Of a stretch of DNA of 64,000 nt, positions 8,864-17,899 are shown in pieces. The position numbers were made by a program, and so were the translations under genes. Numbering within the stretch: the first letter of the stretch is position 1; every line of letters starts with the position of its first letter. The notes below the pieces were generated by a model. That model did no database searches. It had not been told where the DNA came from and saw only the letters and a program-made list of their open reading frames with translations. Origin of the DNA: Mycolicibacterium sp. lyk4-40-TYG-92 (GTDB taxonomy: Bacteria > Actinomycetota > Actinomycetes > Mycobacteriales > Mycobacteriaceae); NCBI RefSeq assembly GCF_030209435.1, contig NZ_JARVRX010000027.1, positions 1 through 64,000 of the forward strand, given 5' to 3'.

Positions 8864-10222
8864 TCACACGCTCCACGCCAGCCGGAACTTCTCGGCCAGT
8901 TCGGTGTCGGACAGGCCGCCGTAGTTCTGCTGTTCGTAGCCGCGCACACCCAGCACGGCGTCGACCGGCGCGTCCCCGAGGATGTCGCGGACCACAGCGC
9001 TGTGGCGTAGCGCGTCGAGCACCTCTGTCTGCTTCGTCGGCAGCGTCACGACGCCGGCGCGCTCGCGCTGGGCTTCCGTCAGGGACCCGGGGTCGACGGT
9101 GACTTCGGGCGGCAGCGGCAGCTCGCGGGTGATGCCGTCGAGCGCCAGGCCGAGGATGGTCGCCGAGGCCAGGTATGGGTTGGCCGACGGGTCGACGATC
9201 TTGACCTCGACGTTGGCGCCGTACGGATTGCCGGACTCCGCGCTGACGAAGCGGACGGCGGCCTCCCGGTTCTCGGTACCCCAGCAGACGTTGGCGCCGG
9301 ACCAGCTGCCCGGCTGGATGCGCAGCCCGGAGACGATCGAGCCGCACAGGACTCCCTGCGCGCCGGGCAGGCCCGCCAGCAGCCCCGCGACGGCCGACTC
9401 GCCGGCCACGGTCATTCCCCGCACGCGCGAACCACCGGAGAACACCGGCACCCCGTCACGGCTGAGCGAGAAGTGTTGGTGTGCACCAGAACCCACGCTG
9501 CCCGCGAAGGGCACCGGAGACAGGCTGATGCGCAGACCGTGGCGGCGGGCGACGCGGCTGATGATGATTCGCGCGAGTACCAGCTGGTCAGCGGCGGCCA
9601 CCGGATCACGGGGTTTCAGCGAGAACTCGAACTGGTTGGCCCCGTATTCGGGATGGAACTGTTCGACGGACACGCCAGCGGCGGCGGCCGCGTCCATCAC
9701 GTCCCGGACGAACCCCTCGAATTCGAGCACGCCGGCTAGTCCGTACTGCGCCCACAAATCGGACGGCAGCTGCGCGCCGTCCGGACCGACGAGCACGAAC
9801 TCCACCTCATGCCCGACCGCAGCCGTCAGCCCGGCGGCGGCCAGCCGCCGCGTAACCCGCTGCAGCACACCGCGACCACAATACGGGTCCTGGTTGCCGT
9901 CCTGGGTGAAGAACGCACCGGGCGCCCACGCGAGGCCGTCGTCGAGGATGCGCAGACCCGACAGGTCGATGCGGACGCGCCGATCCCCGATGACCCCCGT
10001 CTGTTCGCTGAACACGATGCCGGTCTGGTCGATGGCGAAGACGTGCCACGTCGGACTGGTACCGAGCCCGTGATCGGCGAACGCCGCCACCCGATTCAGC
10101 GGAACGACCTTGACCTGTGTCAGCCCTGCGGCATTGACCACGGTGCCGATCAGAGTCCCGACGCCGGCCGCTTCGAGCGCCGCTACGGCTGCCGCCGCGG
10201 ACTCCACCGAATGGTCGTTCAC
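8864..10222 (-). CDS. Glutamine synthetase family protein, GlnA3 type
   Basis: A 452-residue GS-fold protein. Catalytic-domain motifs visible are VGHEVEFVLVG, EQFHPEYGANQFEFSL, GSGAHQHFSLSRDG and NREAAVRFVS, which supply the metal and ATP ligands. The overall sequence resembles mycobacterial GlnA3 (as I recall Rv1878) rather than the housekeeping GlnA1. GlnA3/GlnA4-type enzymes act on polyamines or other amines in related actinobacteria rather than making bulk glutamine. It lies between the accessory module and comEC, 30 bases after the comEC stop on the same strand. Confidence 0.88.
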   Translation of the reverse strand: MNDHSVESAAAAVAALEAAGVGTLIGTVVNAAGLTQVKVVPLNRVAAFADHGLGTSPTWHVFAIDQTGIVFSEQTGVIGDRRVRIDLSGLRILDDGLAWAPGAFFTQDGNQDPYCGRGVLQRVTRRLAAAGLTAAVGHEVEFVLVGPDGAQLPSDLWAQYGLAGVLEFEGFVRDVMDAAAAAGVSVEQFHPEYGANQFEFSLKPRDPVAAADQLVLARIIISRVARRHGLRISLSPVPFAGSVGSGAHQHFSLSRDGVPVFSGGSRVRGMTVAGESAVAGLLAGLPGAQGVLCGSIVSGLRIQPGSWSGANVCWGTENREAAVRFVSAESGNPYGANVEVKIVDPSANPYLASATILGLALDGITRELPLPPEVTVDPGSLTEAQRERAGVVTLPTKQTEVLDALRHSAVVRDILGDAPVDAVLGVRGYEQQNYGGLSDTELAEKFRLAWSV

Positions 10223-10252
10223 GTCAATAAGTCTGCACCGCGGCGCGCGAGT

Positions 10253-11722
10253 TCATGGCCGGATCGCATTTCCTCGTCGCCGGCGCCACGCAGCCAGCAG
10301 GAGCGCTCCTACCACCGTCGTCGTGCCGAGCAGCAGCGCGCCGCCCCAGCCCGACGGGACGCTGACCGCCGCTCCGGGAACGGCGGCGCTCCACCGTGCG
10401 ACGTGCAGCAACCACCAGAGTTCGGGTCCGGTGAACCGGATCAGCAGTTGCGCCGCCGCGGGCCAGCACCACGCCACCGCGGCAGCCGCGGTGCCGAGAA
10501 TCGTGATGGGCGGAATCACCGGAGCCACAAGCAGATTGGCCACGACGGCAATCAGACTCAGGCTTCCCGAGATGGCCGCCACCAACGGTGCGGTCACGAG
10601 CTGCGCGGCGGCAGCCACACACACGGCGTCGGCGATCACCTTCGGCCAGCCACGGCCGACCAGTCGGCGCGACCACCCTGGCGCGATCACCACCAGCCCC
10701 GCCGTCGCCACCACCGACAGTGCGAAGCCGGCATCCACCGCGAGCCCCGGGGACACCACCATGAGCACCAGCACACTGGCCGACAACGCGGGGATGGCCT
10801 GCCGCCGCCGGTGCACCAGCATGCCCAGCAACATCACCGAACCCATTGCCGCAGCGCGCAACACGCTCGGCGAGGGCTGCACGATGACGACGAACGCGAA
10901 CAGCGTCACCGCGGCCAACGCCACCGCGATGCGCGGTCCCACCAAGGCCGCGCTCAGCAGCACCGCGCCGCACACGATGGTCACGTTCGCACCCGACACC
11001 GCCGTCAGATGCGTCAACCCCGCCCGGCGAAACGCCGCCGTGGTGTCCGACTCGACCGCCGACACATCGCCGAGCACCAGCCCCGGGAGCATCGCGGCCT
11101 GATCGGGCGGCAACGCCAGGCGCGCGGCCTCGCCGAATTCAGCCCGCACGTGTGCCGCCGCGCGCTGCCCGGTCGACGCGGTACCGAACCGGGGCGTGCC
11201 CACTGCGGCCAGCACAGCCACCGACAGGTCGCGCCGCTTGGGTCGGGTGACCCGGGCCCGGAACGCCATGGGGCGGCCCACGCTGACCTCCGAGTACCCG
11301 ACAGCCGGAGCGAAAACCATGACCCGCCCTGATGATTCGGCATCCTGCAGCCTCTGCAACGACGCCGTGAACATCAGCCGGCCACCCTGGATCGTCTTGG
11401 GCGACTCGGCAGGCGTGACCGTCACGGCCACCGTCGTGCCGAACCGTGACGCCAGCGGATGAGTGTCGACCGCGTGCACACGCACAGTCGCGACGATCGC
11501 GAATGCGGCTCCCACCGCCGCCACGGCGAGCACCGCGGGCCAGCGCACCGCGCCCACCCGAAGCCCGATTCCGACGACAACCGCCACCGCGAGCACCAGC
11601 GCCGTCAGCGCCGCCCACGGGCCCCACCACACACCGACCGCCGTCACCGTCCAGCACGTCAAGGCGGCCGGCACCAACCGCAGGTCGACGCCTGGGACGT
11701 CCGGCGCGGGGCTGCCCGTCAC
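10253..11722 (-). CDS. comEC: ComEC/Rec2-type DNA-uptake channel protein
   Basis: A 489-residue polytopic membrane protein with the Competence domain (LTHLTAVSGANVTIVCGAVL is the family signature) and roughly ten hydrophobic segments. The GTG start at 11722 overlaps the comEA stop as GTGA, so it is translationally coupled. It lacks the C-terminal metallo-beta-lactamase domain found in longer ComEC proteins, as in other mycobacteria. In competent bacteria ComEC passes single-stranded DNA across the membrane; natural competence is not established for mycobacteria, so the role here is open. Confidence 0.92.
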   Translation of the reverse strand: MTGSPAPDVPGVDLRLVPAALTCWTVTAVGVWWGPWAALTALVLAVAVVVGIGLRVGAVRWPAVLAVAAVGAAFAIVATVRVHAVDTHPLASRFGTTVAVTVTPAESPKTIQGGRLMFTASLQRLQDAESSGRVMVFAPAVGYSEVSVGRPMAFRARVTRPKRRDLSVAVLAAVGTPRFGTASTGQRAAAHVRAEFGEAARLALPPDQAAMLPGLVLGDVSAVESDTTAAFRRAGLTHLTAVSGANVTIVCGAVLLSAALVGPRIAVALAAVTLFAFVVIVQPSPSVLRAAAMGSVMLLGMLVHRRRQAIPALSASVLVLMVVSPGLAVDAGFALSVVATAGLVVIAPGWSRRLVGRGWPKVIADAVCVAAAAQLVTAPLVAAISGSLSLIAVVANLLVAPVIPPITILGTAAAAVAWCWPAAAQLLIRFTGPELWWLLHVARWSAAVPGAAVSVPSGWGGALLLGTTTVVGALLLAAWRRRRGNAIRP

Positions 11723-12537
11723 ACCTTGACCAAGGCACGCAGCTTCTCCAGCCGGCCCGGCCCGATGCCGTCGACCTCGCCCAACTGGTCGACGCTCGCG
11801 AACCGGCCGTTGGCCGCACGCCACGCCACGATCGCTTTCGCCATGACCGGACCGATACCGGGCAGTCCATCGAGCTGTTCTTCCGTCCCGGTGTTCAGGT
11901 CAGCGGGTCCTTGTGCGCCAGCACCCTTTCCGTCGCCGGGCGGTCCCTTCTCCGGCGGTCCCGACGTCGCGCCGGCTGAGCTGTGCATCACCGCAGGCGA
12001 GCCCAATGGCGCAGTGATGCCGACCAGGATCTGTTCGCCGTCGGCCACCTTGCGGGCCATGTTCAGGCCGACGAGGTCGGCGCCGGCCAGCGCTCCCCCC
12101 GCGGCGGTGACGGCGTCGGCGACGCGCGCGCCCGCGGGCAGCGTCACGACACCGGGCTTATGAACCAGCCCGGCCACGCTGACCACGACGTCCTCGACCT
12201 TGGCCGGAGGCGCCGGCGCCCCGGCAACGGCGGACGAAACCATCTGCACGGGAGGCAGTTTCGCCGCGGTCACGGGCGGTTTGTCATCACCGAGCACGGC
12301 GATCACGGTCACCAGGACCGCGACGACGCCCACCACCGCAAGCGCGATCACCCCCGCGCGCCCGGGGTCGGCCCGCACCGACGCGAGCCACCCGGGGCTC
12401 CCTGGCACCGCGTCGGGCAGCCAGCGGGACAGCGAGGTGTCGTCGTGCGGGTCGGATTCAGCGGCGGAGCCCGCCGTCTCGCCGGGCTGTGCGGTGAGCC
12501 GCCGCTGCGTCCGGTCGACCGGTGTCTGAGTGACCAT
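11719..12537 (-). CDS. comEA: ComEA-like DNA-binding protein
   Basis: A 272-residue protein with a cytosolic N-terminus (~65 residues), one membrane anchor (VIALAVVGVVAVLVTVIAVL), an SLBB domain (VSVAGLVHKPGVVTLPAGAR) and a C-terminal double helix-hairpin-helix (LDGLPGIGPVMAKAIVAW, VDGIGPGRLEKL) that binds double-stranded DNA. I chose ATG 12537 (MVTQTPVDRT); the upstream in-frame part is Pro/Ser-rich and not typical. It precedes comEC in a coupled pair. Confidence 0.92.
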   Translation of the reverse strand: MVTQTPVDRTQRRLTAQPGETAGSAAESDPHDDTSLSRWLPDAVPGSPGWLASVRADPGRAGVIALAVVGVVAVLVTVIAVLGDDKPPVTAAKLPPVQMVSSAVAGAPAPPAKVEDVVVSVAGLVHKPGVVTLPAGARVADAVTAAGGALAGADLVGLNMARKVADGEQILVGITAPLGSPAVMHSSAGATSGPPEKGPPGDGKGAGAQGPADLNTGTEEQLDGLPGIGPVMAKAIVAWRAANGRFASVDQLGEVDGIGPGRLEKLRALVKV

Positions 12538-12722
12538 GTCCGCGACGTTAGGCACCGTCCCCGACCAAAACGGCGACAAAGGGCGGCTGAATGGGCCGCC
12601 TGTGGATGAATCACGTTCTGTGGATGGATGTCGAGACGAGGCCGAACCGGCGCCAAAGTTTGGCATCGGGGTGCGCCGAACTGTCGACCAACCGCGGCCG
12701 TGGCGCTAGCGTCAAGATAACC

Positions 12723-14042
12723 ATGACGACCCAAACACCTTCGCCACGTTTGAGTTTGACCGCACAGCAGCGCGAAGCGCTGGCCGCGGCGGCGCGCTTT
12801 CCGCTGTTGAGCGCGATTCAGGGCAGGCGGTCGCGGCGTTTCCCCGTGGGTGGCTCCATCCCGTCGGGGCCCTTGGCCTACACCAGTACCCGGGATGTCG
12901 AACCACTCGACGAGGTCGAACGCGCACTGATCCTGGCGACGGTAACGGGTGTCACCGGCTGGCATTTCGGGATCAGTCACCATCCCGGATACGCACCGGC
13001 GTTCCCGAACTACAGCGGGTCGGCATCAGGTCGCACGTTCCCGTCGGCCGCAGGATTCGAGATCGTCGAGTTCTTCTTCACCGACGACTCGGGCACCTAC
13101 TTCCTGTCATCCCGGGACACGGCACCGACGGTGCCGGTCAACGACGGCGTGGTGGACATCGACGACTGGCTGGCGGCGACAGTGTCCTCCTACCGCCAGC
13201 TCTCGACCGAGCGCATCCACATTCCACGGTCCGAGCCCTACCTCGAAGGCCACAACACATGGATCGCCAATCACCCCGGCTCGCTGCTGGTCATCCCGGT
13301 CGCCGATATCGCTCAGCATCTATTGGCCAATCTGGCGTTCTTCCTGCAGAACGGCTACCTGATCTATGACGACGTCCACAACCGGCCGATCCCTGGGCTC
13401 AAGGAGGCAGCCGCGGGTCTGGCGCACCGGGACGACGAACCGTTCCCGCTGACCTTCGTCGAGCAGTACTCGCTCACCGAAGCCACCGCCGAGTTGATGA
13501 CCAGCGTCTACAACGGGCACCTGCTGCTCGGGGCGCTGGGTCTGGGCGGCTGGACATTCGACGGTATCGACCGGCTCACCATCCTCGGCGCGTCAGGCGA
13601 CCCAGAGGTCCCCGGGTTGGGATTCCACGTGCAAACCGACGAACGGTGGGCACTGCCGAATCCCACAGGGCTGCCCGGCGTTTTCGAAACCTACAGCCGG
13701 CCCCACTACCCAGACATCGCGGCCGCGGTGCGTGCCTTCGCCGACCGAAAATTCGGCCCCGGCGGTCCCTTTCACCCCGACACCCCGGGCCCGTGGCGGG
13801 ATTCGCGAGCCGTGCGCTCGGCTGCGGCCGGACACGATGAGCAGTTCATCACCTTGCTGACCATCGCCGCGCAGTACATCGACGACACGTTCGGCAAGTT
13901 CCCCGGCACCGTACCGACCGTCCACATCATGAACTACCTGCAGGCGCAACACATCGACCTCGGGTTCTACGACAGGCATTTCCAGCCGGGGGCGTATCTG
14001 TCGACCCACGCGGAGCACGACCGGATTTGGCATGGGCGATAG
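12723..14042 (+). CDS. Conserved protein, possibly nitroreductase-fold
   Basis: A 439-residue cytosolic protein. The N-terminal part has a feature reminiscent of nitroreductases (IQGRRSRRF, then a helix ERALILATVTGVTGWHFG), but the rest does not show a family motif I can name with certainty. It is divergent from comEA; the 185-base gap between them presumably holds both promoters. The start ATG 12723 (MTTQTPSPRLSL) was chosen over an upstream in-frame ATG because the extension lacks coding character. It is a real gene by length and codon use. The nitroreductase-like call is tentative. Confidence 0.7.
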   Translation: MTTQTPSPRLSLTAQQREALAAAARFPLLSAIQGRRSRRFPVGGSIPSGPLAYTSTRDVEPLDEVERALILATVTGVTGWHFGISHHPGYAPAFPNYSGSASGRTFPSAAGFEIVEFFFTDDSGTYFLSSRDTAPTVPVNDGVVDIDDWLAATVSSYRQLSTERIHIPRSEPYLEGHNTWIANHPGSLLVIPVADIAQHLLANLAFFLQNGYLIYDDVHNRPIPGLKEAAAGLAHRDDEPFPLTFVEQYSLTEATAELMTSVYNGHLLLGALGLGGWTFDGIDRLTILGASGDPEVPGLGFHVQTDERWALPNPTGLPGVFETYSRPHYPDIAAAVRAFADRKFGPGGPFHPDTPGPWRDSRAVRSAAAGHDEQFITLLTIAAQYIDDTFGKFPGTVPTVHIMNYLQAQHIDLGFYDRHFQPGAYLSTHAEHDRIWHGR

Positions 14043-14112
14043 CAGTGTCAATCACTCAGCGCGGCTCGCAGACCCGAATACCTGCCCCGTGCGGATCATT
14101 CCCGAAGCCCAC

Positions 14113-15681
14113 CTAGATCTGCCGGTCACGGTCCCGCCAGTAGGGTTCGCGGAGGTCCTTTTTGAGAACCTTGCCGTTGGGGCTGCGGGGCAGGCTCGCA
14201 ACGAACACAGCCGATTTGGGTGTTTTGATGCCGCCCAATATCGGTCGGCAGTAGGCCAGCAGTTCGTCTTCGGTCAGCTCGGCGCCGGCGTTGAGCTCTG
14301 CGACAACGGTGACCGCCTCGCCCCAGTCGGCACTGGGCACGCCGATGACCGCGCAGTCTTGCACCGCCGGATGGCGCCAGATGACCTGCTCGACTTCACT
14401 GGGGTACACATTGAATCCGCCGCTGATGATGAGGTCCTTCTTGCGGTCGGTGATGTGCAGGAATCCCTCGTCGTCGAGATGACCGATGTCGCCGGTATGC
14501 AACCAGCCGTCGACGATGGTCTCGGCCGTTTTTTCGGGTGCGTTGTAGTAGCCGTCCATCAACAGGTCCCCGCGCACACAGATTTCGCCTGCTTCGCCGA
14601 CCGGCAGGATGTTTCCCTCGTCGTCGAGGATCTCCACCCGCACCATCGGTGCCGGGCGTCCTGCCGCTGACAGTCGAGCGTCCTCGGCCAGGACGCCATC
14701 GCGAAAGTGTTCTTCGGGCCGCATGTAGGCGATCGCCGTGGGTGCCTCTGCTTGCCCGTAGCCCTGCAGCATGACCGGCCCGAACACCTCGACGGCCTTG
14801 CGCAGCTTCTCGGTCGACATCGGTGCCGCGCCGTAGATGAGGTATTTGAGTGACGAGAAGTCCCGCTGTTCGATACCCGGCATCTCCAGCAGCCGATAAA
14901 TAACCGTCGGGGGCAGGTACATCTCGGTAACCCCATGTCGCTCAACAAGATCGACCAGCTCGGAGAGGTCCATGCGGTTCATCACCACGACGGTGCCGCC
15001 GCGGGCCGCGCACGGCAGGGTGAGGGTTCCTGCAGCATGCGTCATCGGTGCCGCAACGAGATTGACGATCGGCTCATCGCTCGCGTACGGAGCGGCGAAC
15101 ATGTGGTGCAGGGCGCTCACCGAGAGGCTCCGGTGGGTGTTCATCGCACCTTTTGGGGCCCCGGTGGTCCCCCCGGTGGGCATGACACCGGCGATCACAT
15201 CCTGCGCCGGAATGTATTGGGGAACAGAGGTATCCACCGATTCAATGAACGACCGCAGCGCGGTGACGTCGTCAGTGGACTCAGTGACGGCGTCACCGAG
15301 TCCGATCACCATACGCAGCCGCGGGAGCGCTTCGCGGATCTTGTCGGCGACGGGCAACAGTTGTTCCTGGCAGAACAACACCTGGCAGTCGAAGCTGAGC
15401 AGCATCCGTTGGATCTCCTCGGGCGGGCTGACCGGGTTGACCGGCACCCAGGCCATCCCGGCCCGCCACAATCCAAGTACGCATGCCCACGCCGTGGGGT
15501 CATTGCCGGCCAGCACCGCGCCGTTGACCTGTCCGGTGAACCCGGCGGCCAGCAGCGCGTTGCCCACCTGGCACGACAGCTCACCGATTTCGGTATAGGT
15601 GAATTGCCGGTCGCCGGCGATGAATGCCACGCCGTCGGGGTTGGCCCGCCAGCCTCGGTCAAAAAAATCAGTCACAGCCAT
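14113..15681 (-). CDS. Fatty-acyl/aryl-CoA synthetase (FadD-like)
   Basis: A 522-residue ANL-superfamily enzyme that forms an acyl-AMP and then an acyl-CoA. Motifs: phosphate-binding PTGGTTGAPKG (168-178), YGQAE, the hinge DRKKDLIISGGFNVYPSE and the C-terminal SPNGKVLKKDL with the catalytic Lys. It is the last gene of the minus-strand acyl-CoA operon (14 bases after the dehydrogenase stop) and probably activates the cluster's carboxylic substrate or a side-chain acid. The substrate range cannot be read from sequence. Confidence 0.93.
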   Translation of the reverse strand: MAVTDFFDRGWRANPDGVAFIAGDRQFTYTEIGELSCQVGNALLAAGFTGQVNGAVLAGNDPTAWACVLGLWRAGMAWVPVNPVSPPEEIQRMLLSFDCQVLFCQEQLLPVADKIREALPRLRMVIGLGDAVTESTDDVTALRSFIESVDTSVPQYIPAQDVIAGVMPTGGTTGAPKGAMNTHRSLSVSALHHMFAAPYASDEPIVNLVAAPMTHAAGTLTLPCAARGGTVVVMNRMDLSELVDLVERHGVTEMYLPPTVIYRLLEMPGIEQRDFSSLKYLIYGAAPMSTEKLRKAVEVFGPVMLQGYGQAEAPTAIAYMRPEEHFRDGVLAEDARLSAAGRPAPMVRVEILDDEGNILPVGEAGEICVRGDLLMDGYYNAPEKTAETIVDGWLHTGDIGHLDDEGFLHITDRKKDLIISGGFNVYPSEVEQVIWRHPAVQDCAVIGVPSADWGEAVTVVAELNAGAELTEDELLAYCRPILGGIKTPKSAVFVASLPRSPNGKVLKKDLREPYWRDRDRQI

Positions 15682-15695
15682 TGTCGCGCTCCGCC

Positions 15696-17000
15696 TTAGG
15701 CTCCGTGCCGCGCACTGCGGTACATCATGGACGTCAGATATCCGAATTTCATGTTCAGCAAATGGTTTTCGCCATCCTCGATGCGGGCGGCACGGGCATC
15801 CCTGAAGAGTTTCTCCATCGGGTATTCCCTGGTAAGGCCATAGCCGCCGAATAGTTGCAGCGCTTCGTCGGCGACCTCGAACCCCAGGTCCGTACAGGTC
15901 ACCTTGGTGCTGCCGGTGTAGTAGGGGTGTTTGGCGGGCGAGAGCAGTGTGTATTCGGCCGCGCGCCGGGCCAGCGCACGCATGGTCTCGACTTTGCGTG
16001 CCATCGCCCCGAGGCGGGATTGCACCATCTGGTGCTCGGCCAGCAATGCGCCGCCCTGCGAACGTTCATGGGTGTAGGCGACCGCGTGTTCCAGCGCTGC
16101 TCGTGCCAGCCCCGTGATCATCTGGCCCATCGCCACCCCGGCGGTCGACCAGGTTGAAGCGTGGCCGTGCCAGTATTCGTCTCCGAGGGAAATTGCATAA
16201 CGCACAGGCACTTTGACGTTGTCGAAGAACAACTCGCCTTGCGGCAGGGAGCGTTGGCCCAACTTCTCCAACGGCTTGCCGTGAGTGACTCCAGGCAGGT
16301 CGAGCGGAACGATGACCTCGACCCCGTGCGGATGGCCGTCGACGTCGAAAAAACCGTCACCGTAGTCGGCGACGATGGTCAAGATCGCTACCTGGGCAAC
16401 GGCGCCGTTGGATACCCAGGCTGAGCTCTGGCCGTTGATGACGATGTCGCCGCCGGCAATGCGTGCGGTGAGGTTGCCTTTGTTGCCGGTGGCCGCCTTG
16501 GCGTGGCGTTCACCCGGGTAGAGCATGGTGCCGTCAGAGCCGCGGTCGGGCTGGGTAGCGACCCAGGCACCGATCTTGCCGGCGGTCAGCTCGACGAGTT
16601 CTTGATTGCCGATGCGTTTGGCCATCATGTTGGGGAACGATGCGGCGGCCAGCGACACCGTCAAACCGATATCGCCCCAACCGAATTCCTCGATCACGAT
16701 GGACTGCAGCCGGGCCATGGCCTGCGGCGCAACGTCGTCGTCCGCCGTATCGAATTCGATGCCGGATGCTGCCGCGGTGGCCATGAATTCCCAATACGGC
16801 GAGCTCGGAGCGATGGCTTGTTCCGCGGTGAGTTTGTCGATGGCAATTCCGGTCGGCCGCATCACATCCCGCGCAAATGCGTGCATGGCCTGCTGGATGG
16901 CGCGTTCGTCGTCGGTGAGCACCTCGAACCCGCTCAGTTCGGTGTATGGCAGGTGCGGACGTACCGAGTTGAGCGTGTCGCGCTCGATCTGTTGTGTCAT
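15696..17000 (-). CDS. Acyl-CoA dehydrogenase family protein
   Basis: A 434-residue flavoprotein of the acyl-CoA dehydrogenase fold: N-terminal helical domain, central beta domain (LTARIAGGDIVINGQSSAWV) and C-terminal helical FAD domain with LQLFGGYGLTREYPMEKLFRD (FAD-binding). The usual C-terminal GT(S/A)EIQ stretch is replaced by ARIEDGENHLL. It should introduce an alpha-beta double bond in an acyl-CoA. Gene order with hydratase and thiolase supports a beta-oxidation-like sequence. Confidence 0.92.
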   Translation of the reverse strand: MTQQIERDTLNSVRPHLPYTELSGFEVLTDDERAIQQAMHAFARDVMRPTGIAIDKLTAEQAIAPSSPYWEFMATAAASGIEFDTADDDVAPQAMARLQSIVIEEFGWGDIGLTVSLAAASFPNMMAKRIGNQELVELTAGKIGAWVATQPDRGSDGTMLYPGERHAKAATGNKGNLTARIAGGDIVINGQSSAWVSNGAVAQVAILTIVADYGDGFFDVDGHPHGVEVIVPLDLPGVTHGKPLEKLGQRSLPQGELFFDNVKVPVRYAISLGDEYWHGHASTWSTAGVAMGQMITGLARAALEHAVAYTHERSQGGALLAEHQMVQSRLGAMARKVETMRALARRAAEYTLLSPAKHPYYTGSTKVTCTDLGFEVADEALQLFGGYGLTREYPMEKLFRDARAARIEDGENHLLNMKFGYLTSMMYRSARHGA

Positions 17001-17035
17001 GGTTCTTTCCTTCTGTTCGCAGCTGTCCAGTGGTG

Positions 17036-17869
17036 CTAGGTGGCGGCGGCGATGATCGCCGGCAGGTCGCGCTCATGTTCGGCGTCCTGCATCCCGGCCA
17101 ACTGCTCCAGCGATTCTTTGACGCCGGGTACCGTTGACAGCGCCCGCAATCCGGCGTTCTCGCTGGCGAATCCGGCGAATTGCGCATCGATCATGGAGTC
17201 GTATACCGCCTTGACCACCTGATCTACTGCCGCGATGGCCGCCGCCGGGCGAGCAGCGATTCCGCGCGCAAGGGCCTCGACATAGGCGGGCAGGTCTTCG
17301 GCGGCCAGGGTCCGGTTGACAATGCCGTAGTCGGCGGCTTCTTCGCCGGTGAAATCGCGCCCGGACAGGATCACTTCCATCGCCCGGGCTGGGCCGATCT
17401 GCATTGCCAGACGGGTGGTGCCGCCGCCGCCGGGAAGAATGCCGCCGCTGACCTCCGGGAAGCAGAACCGGCTGGCGGCGGTGGCGAATCGCATGTTGGT
17501 GGCCAGCAGAAATTCCAGTCCGGCACCGCGGCAGATGCCGTCGACGACACCGATCGTCACCTGCGGCAGGGTCTGCCAGGTCGTGGTCAGCGCCTGTACC
17601 GCATTGATGTCGTCGTAATTGCTCTGCGGGACCGACGGGTCGCCACTGACCACCTTGACCAGGTCGTTGAGGTCGAAATGGGCGACGAAGAATTCCGGGT
17701 TGGCGCTACCGACGACGACCACTGCGGTGTCGGGATCGAAGGCGAGTGAACCCGCCAGGTCGAACAGCTCGCCGACCATCTGCACGGTCATCAGGTTGAC
17801 CGGCGGATTGTTGAAATCGACGTACAGGATTCGTCCGTCACGCCGAATGTTGAGAGTCTGGTAGGTCAT
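17036..17869 (-). CDS. Enoyl-CoA hydratase/isomerase family protein
   Basis: A 277-residue crotonase-fold protein. The oxyanion-hole region reads CRGAGLEFLLATNMRFAT and the active-site loop FPEVSGGILPGGGGTTRL keeps a Glu. The first crotonase motif is unusual (AHFDLNDL instead of AGADL). It is co-oriented with the dehydrogenase (35-base gap) and thiolase (30-base gap). Hydration of an enoyl-CoA is the expected step; related crotonases also act as isomerases or retro-aldolases. Confidence 0.9.
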   Translation of the reverse strand: MTYQTLNIRRDGRILYVDFNNPPVNLMTVQMVGELFDLAGSLAFDPDTAVVVVGSANPEFFVAHFDLNDLVKVVSGDPSVPQSNYDDINAVQALTTTWQTLPQVTIGVVDGICRGAGLEFLLATNMRFATAASRFCFPEVSGGILPGGGGTTRLAMQIGPARAMEVILSGRDFTGEEAADYGIVNRTLAAEDLPAYVEALARGIAARPAAAIAAVDQVVKAVYDSMIDAQFAGFASENAGLRALSTVPGVKESLEQLAGMQDAEHERDLPAIIAAAT

Positions 17870-17899
17870 TGGTCTTCCTCGGGTTTGTGGATCGGACGT

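Noticed and set aside
9809-11332. 507-codon plus-strand frame over glnA/comEC
   Set aside because: Antisense shadow with many Arg/His and no motif.
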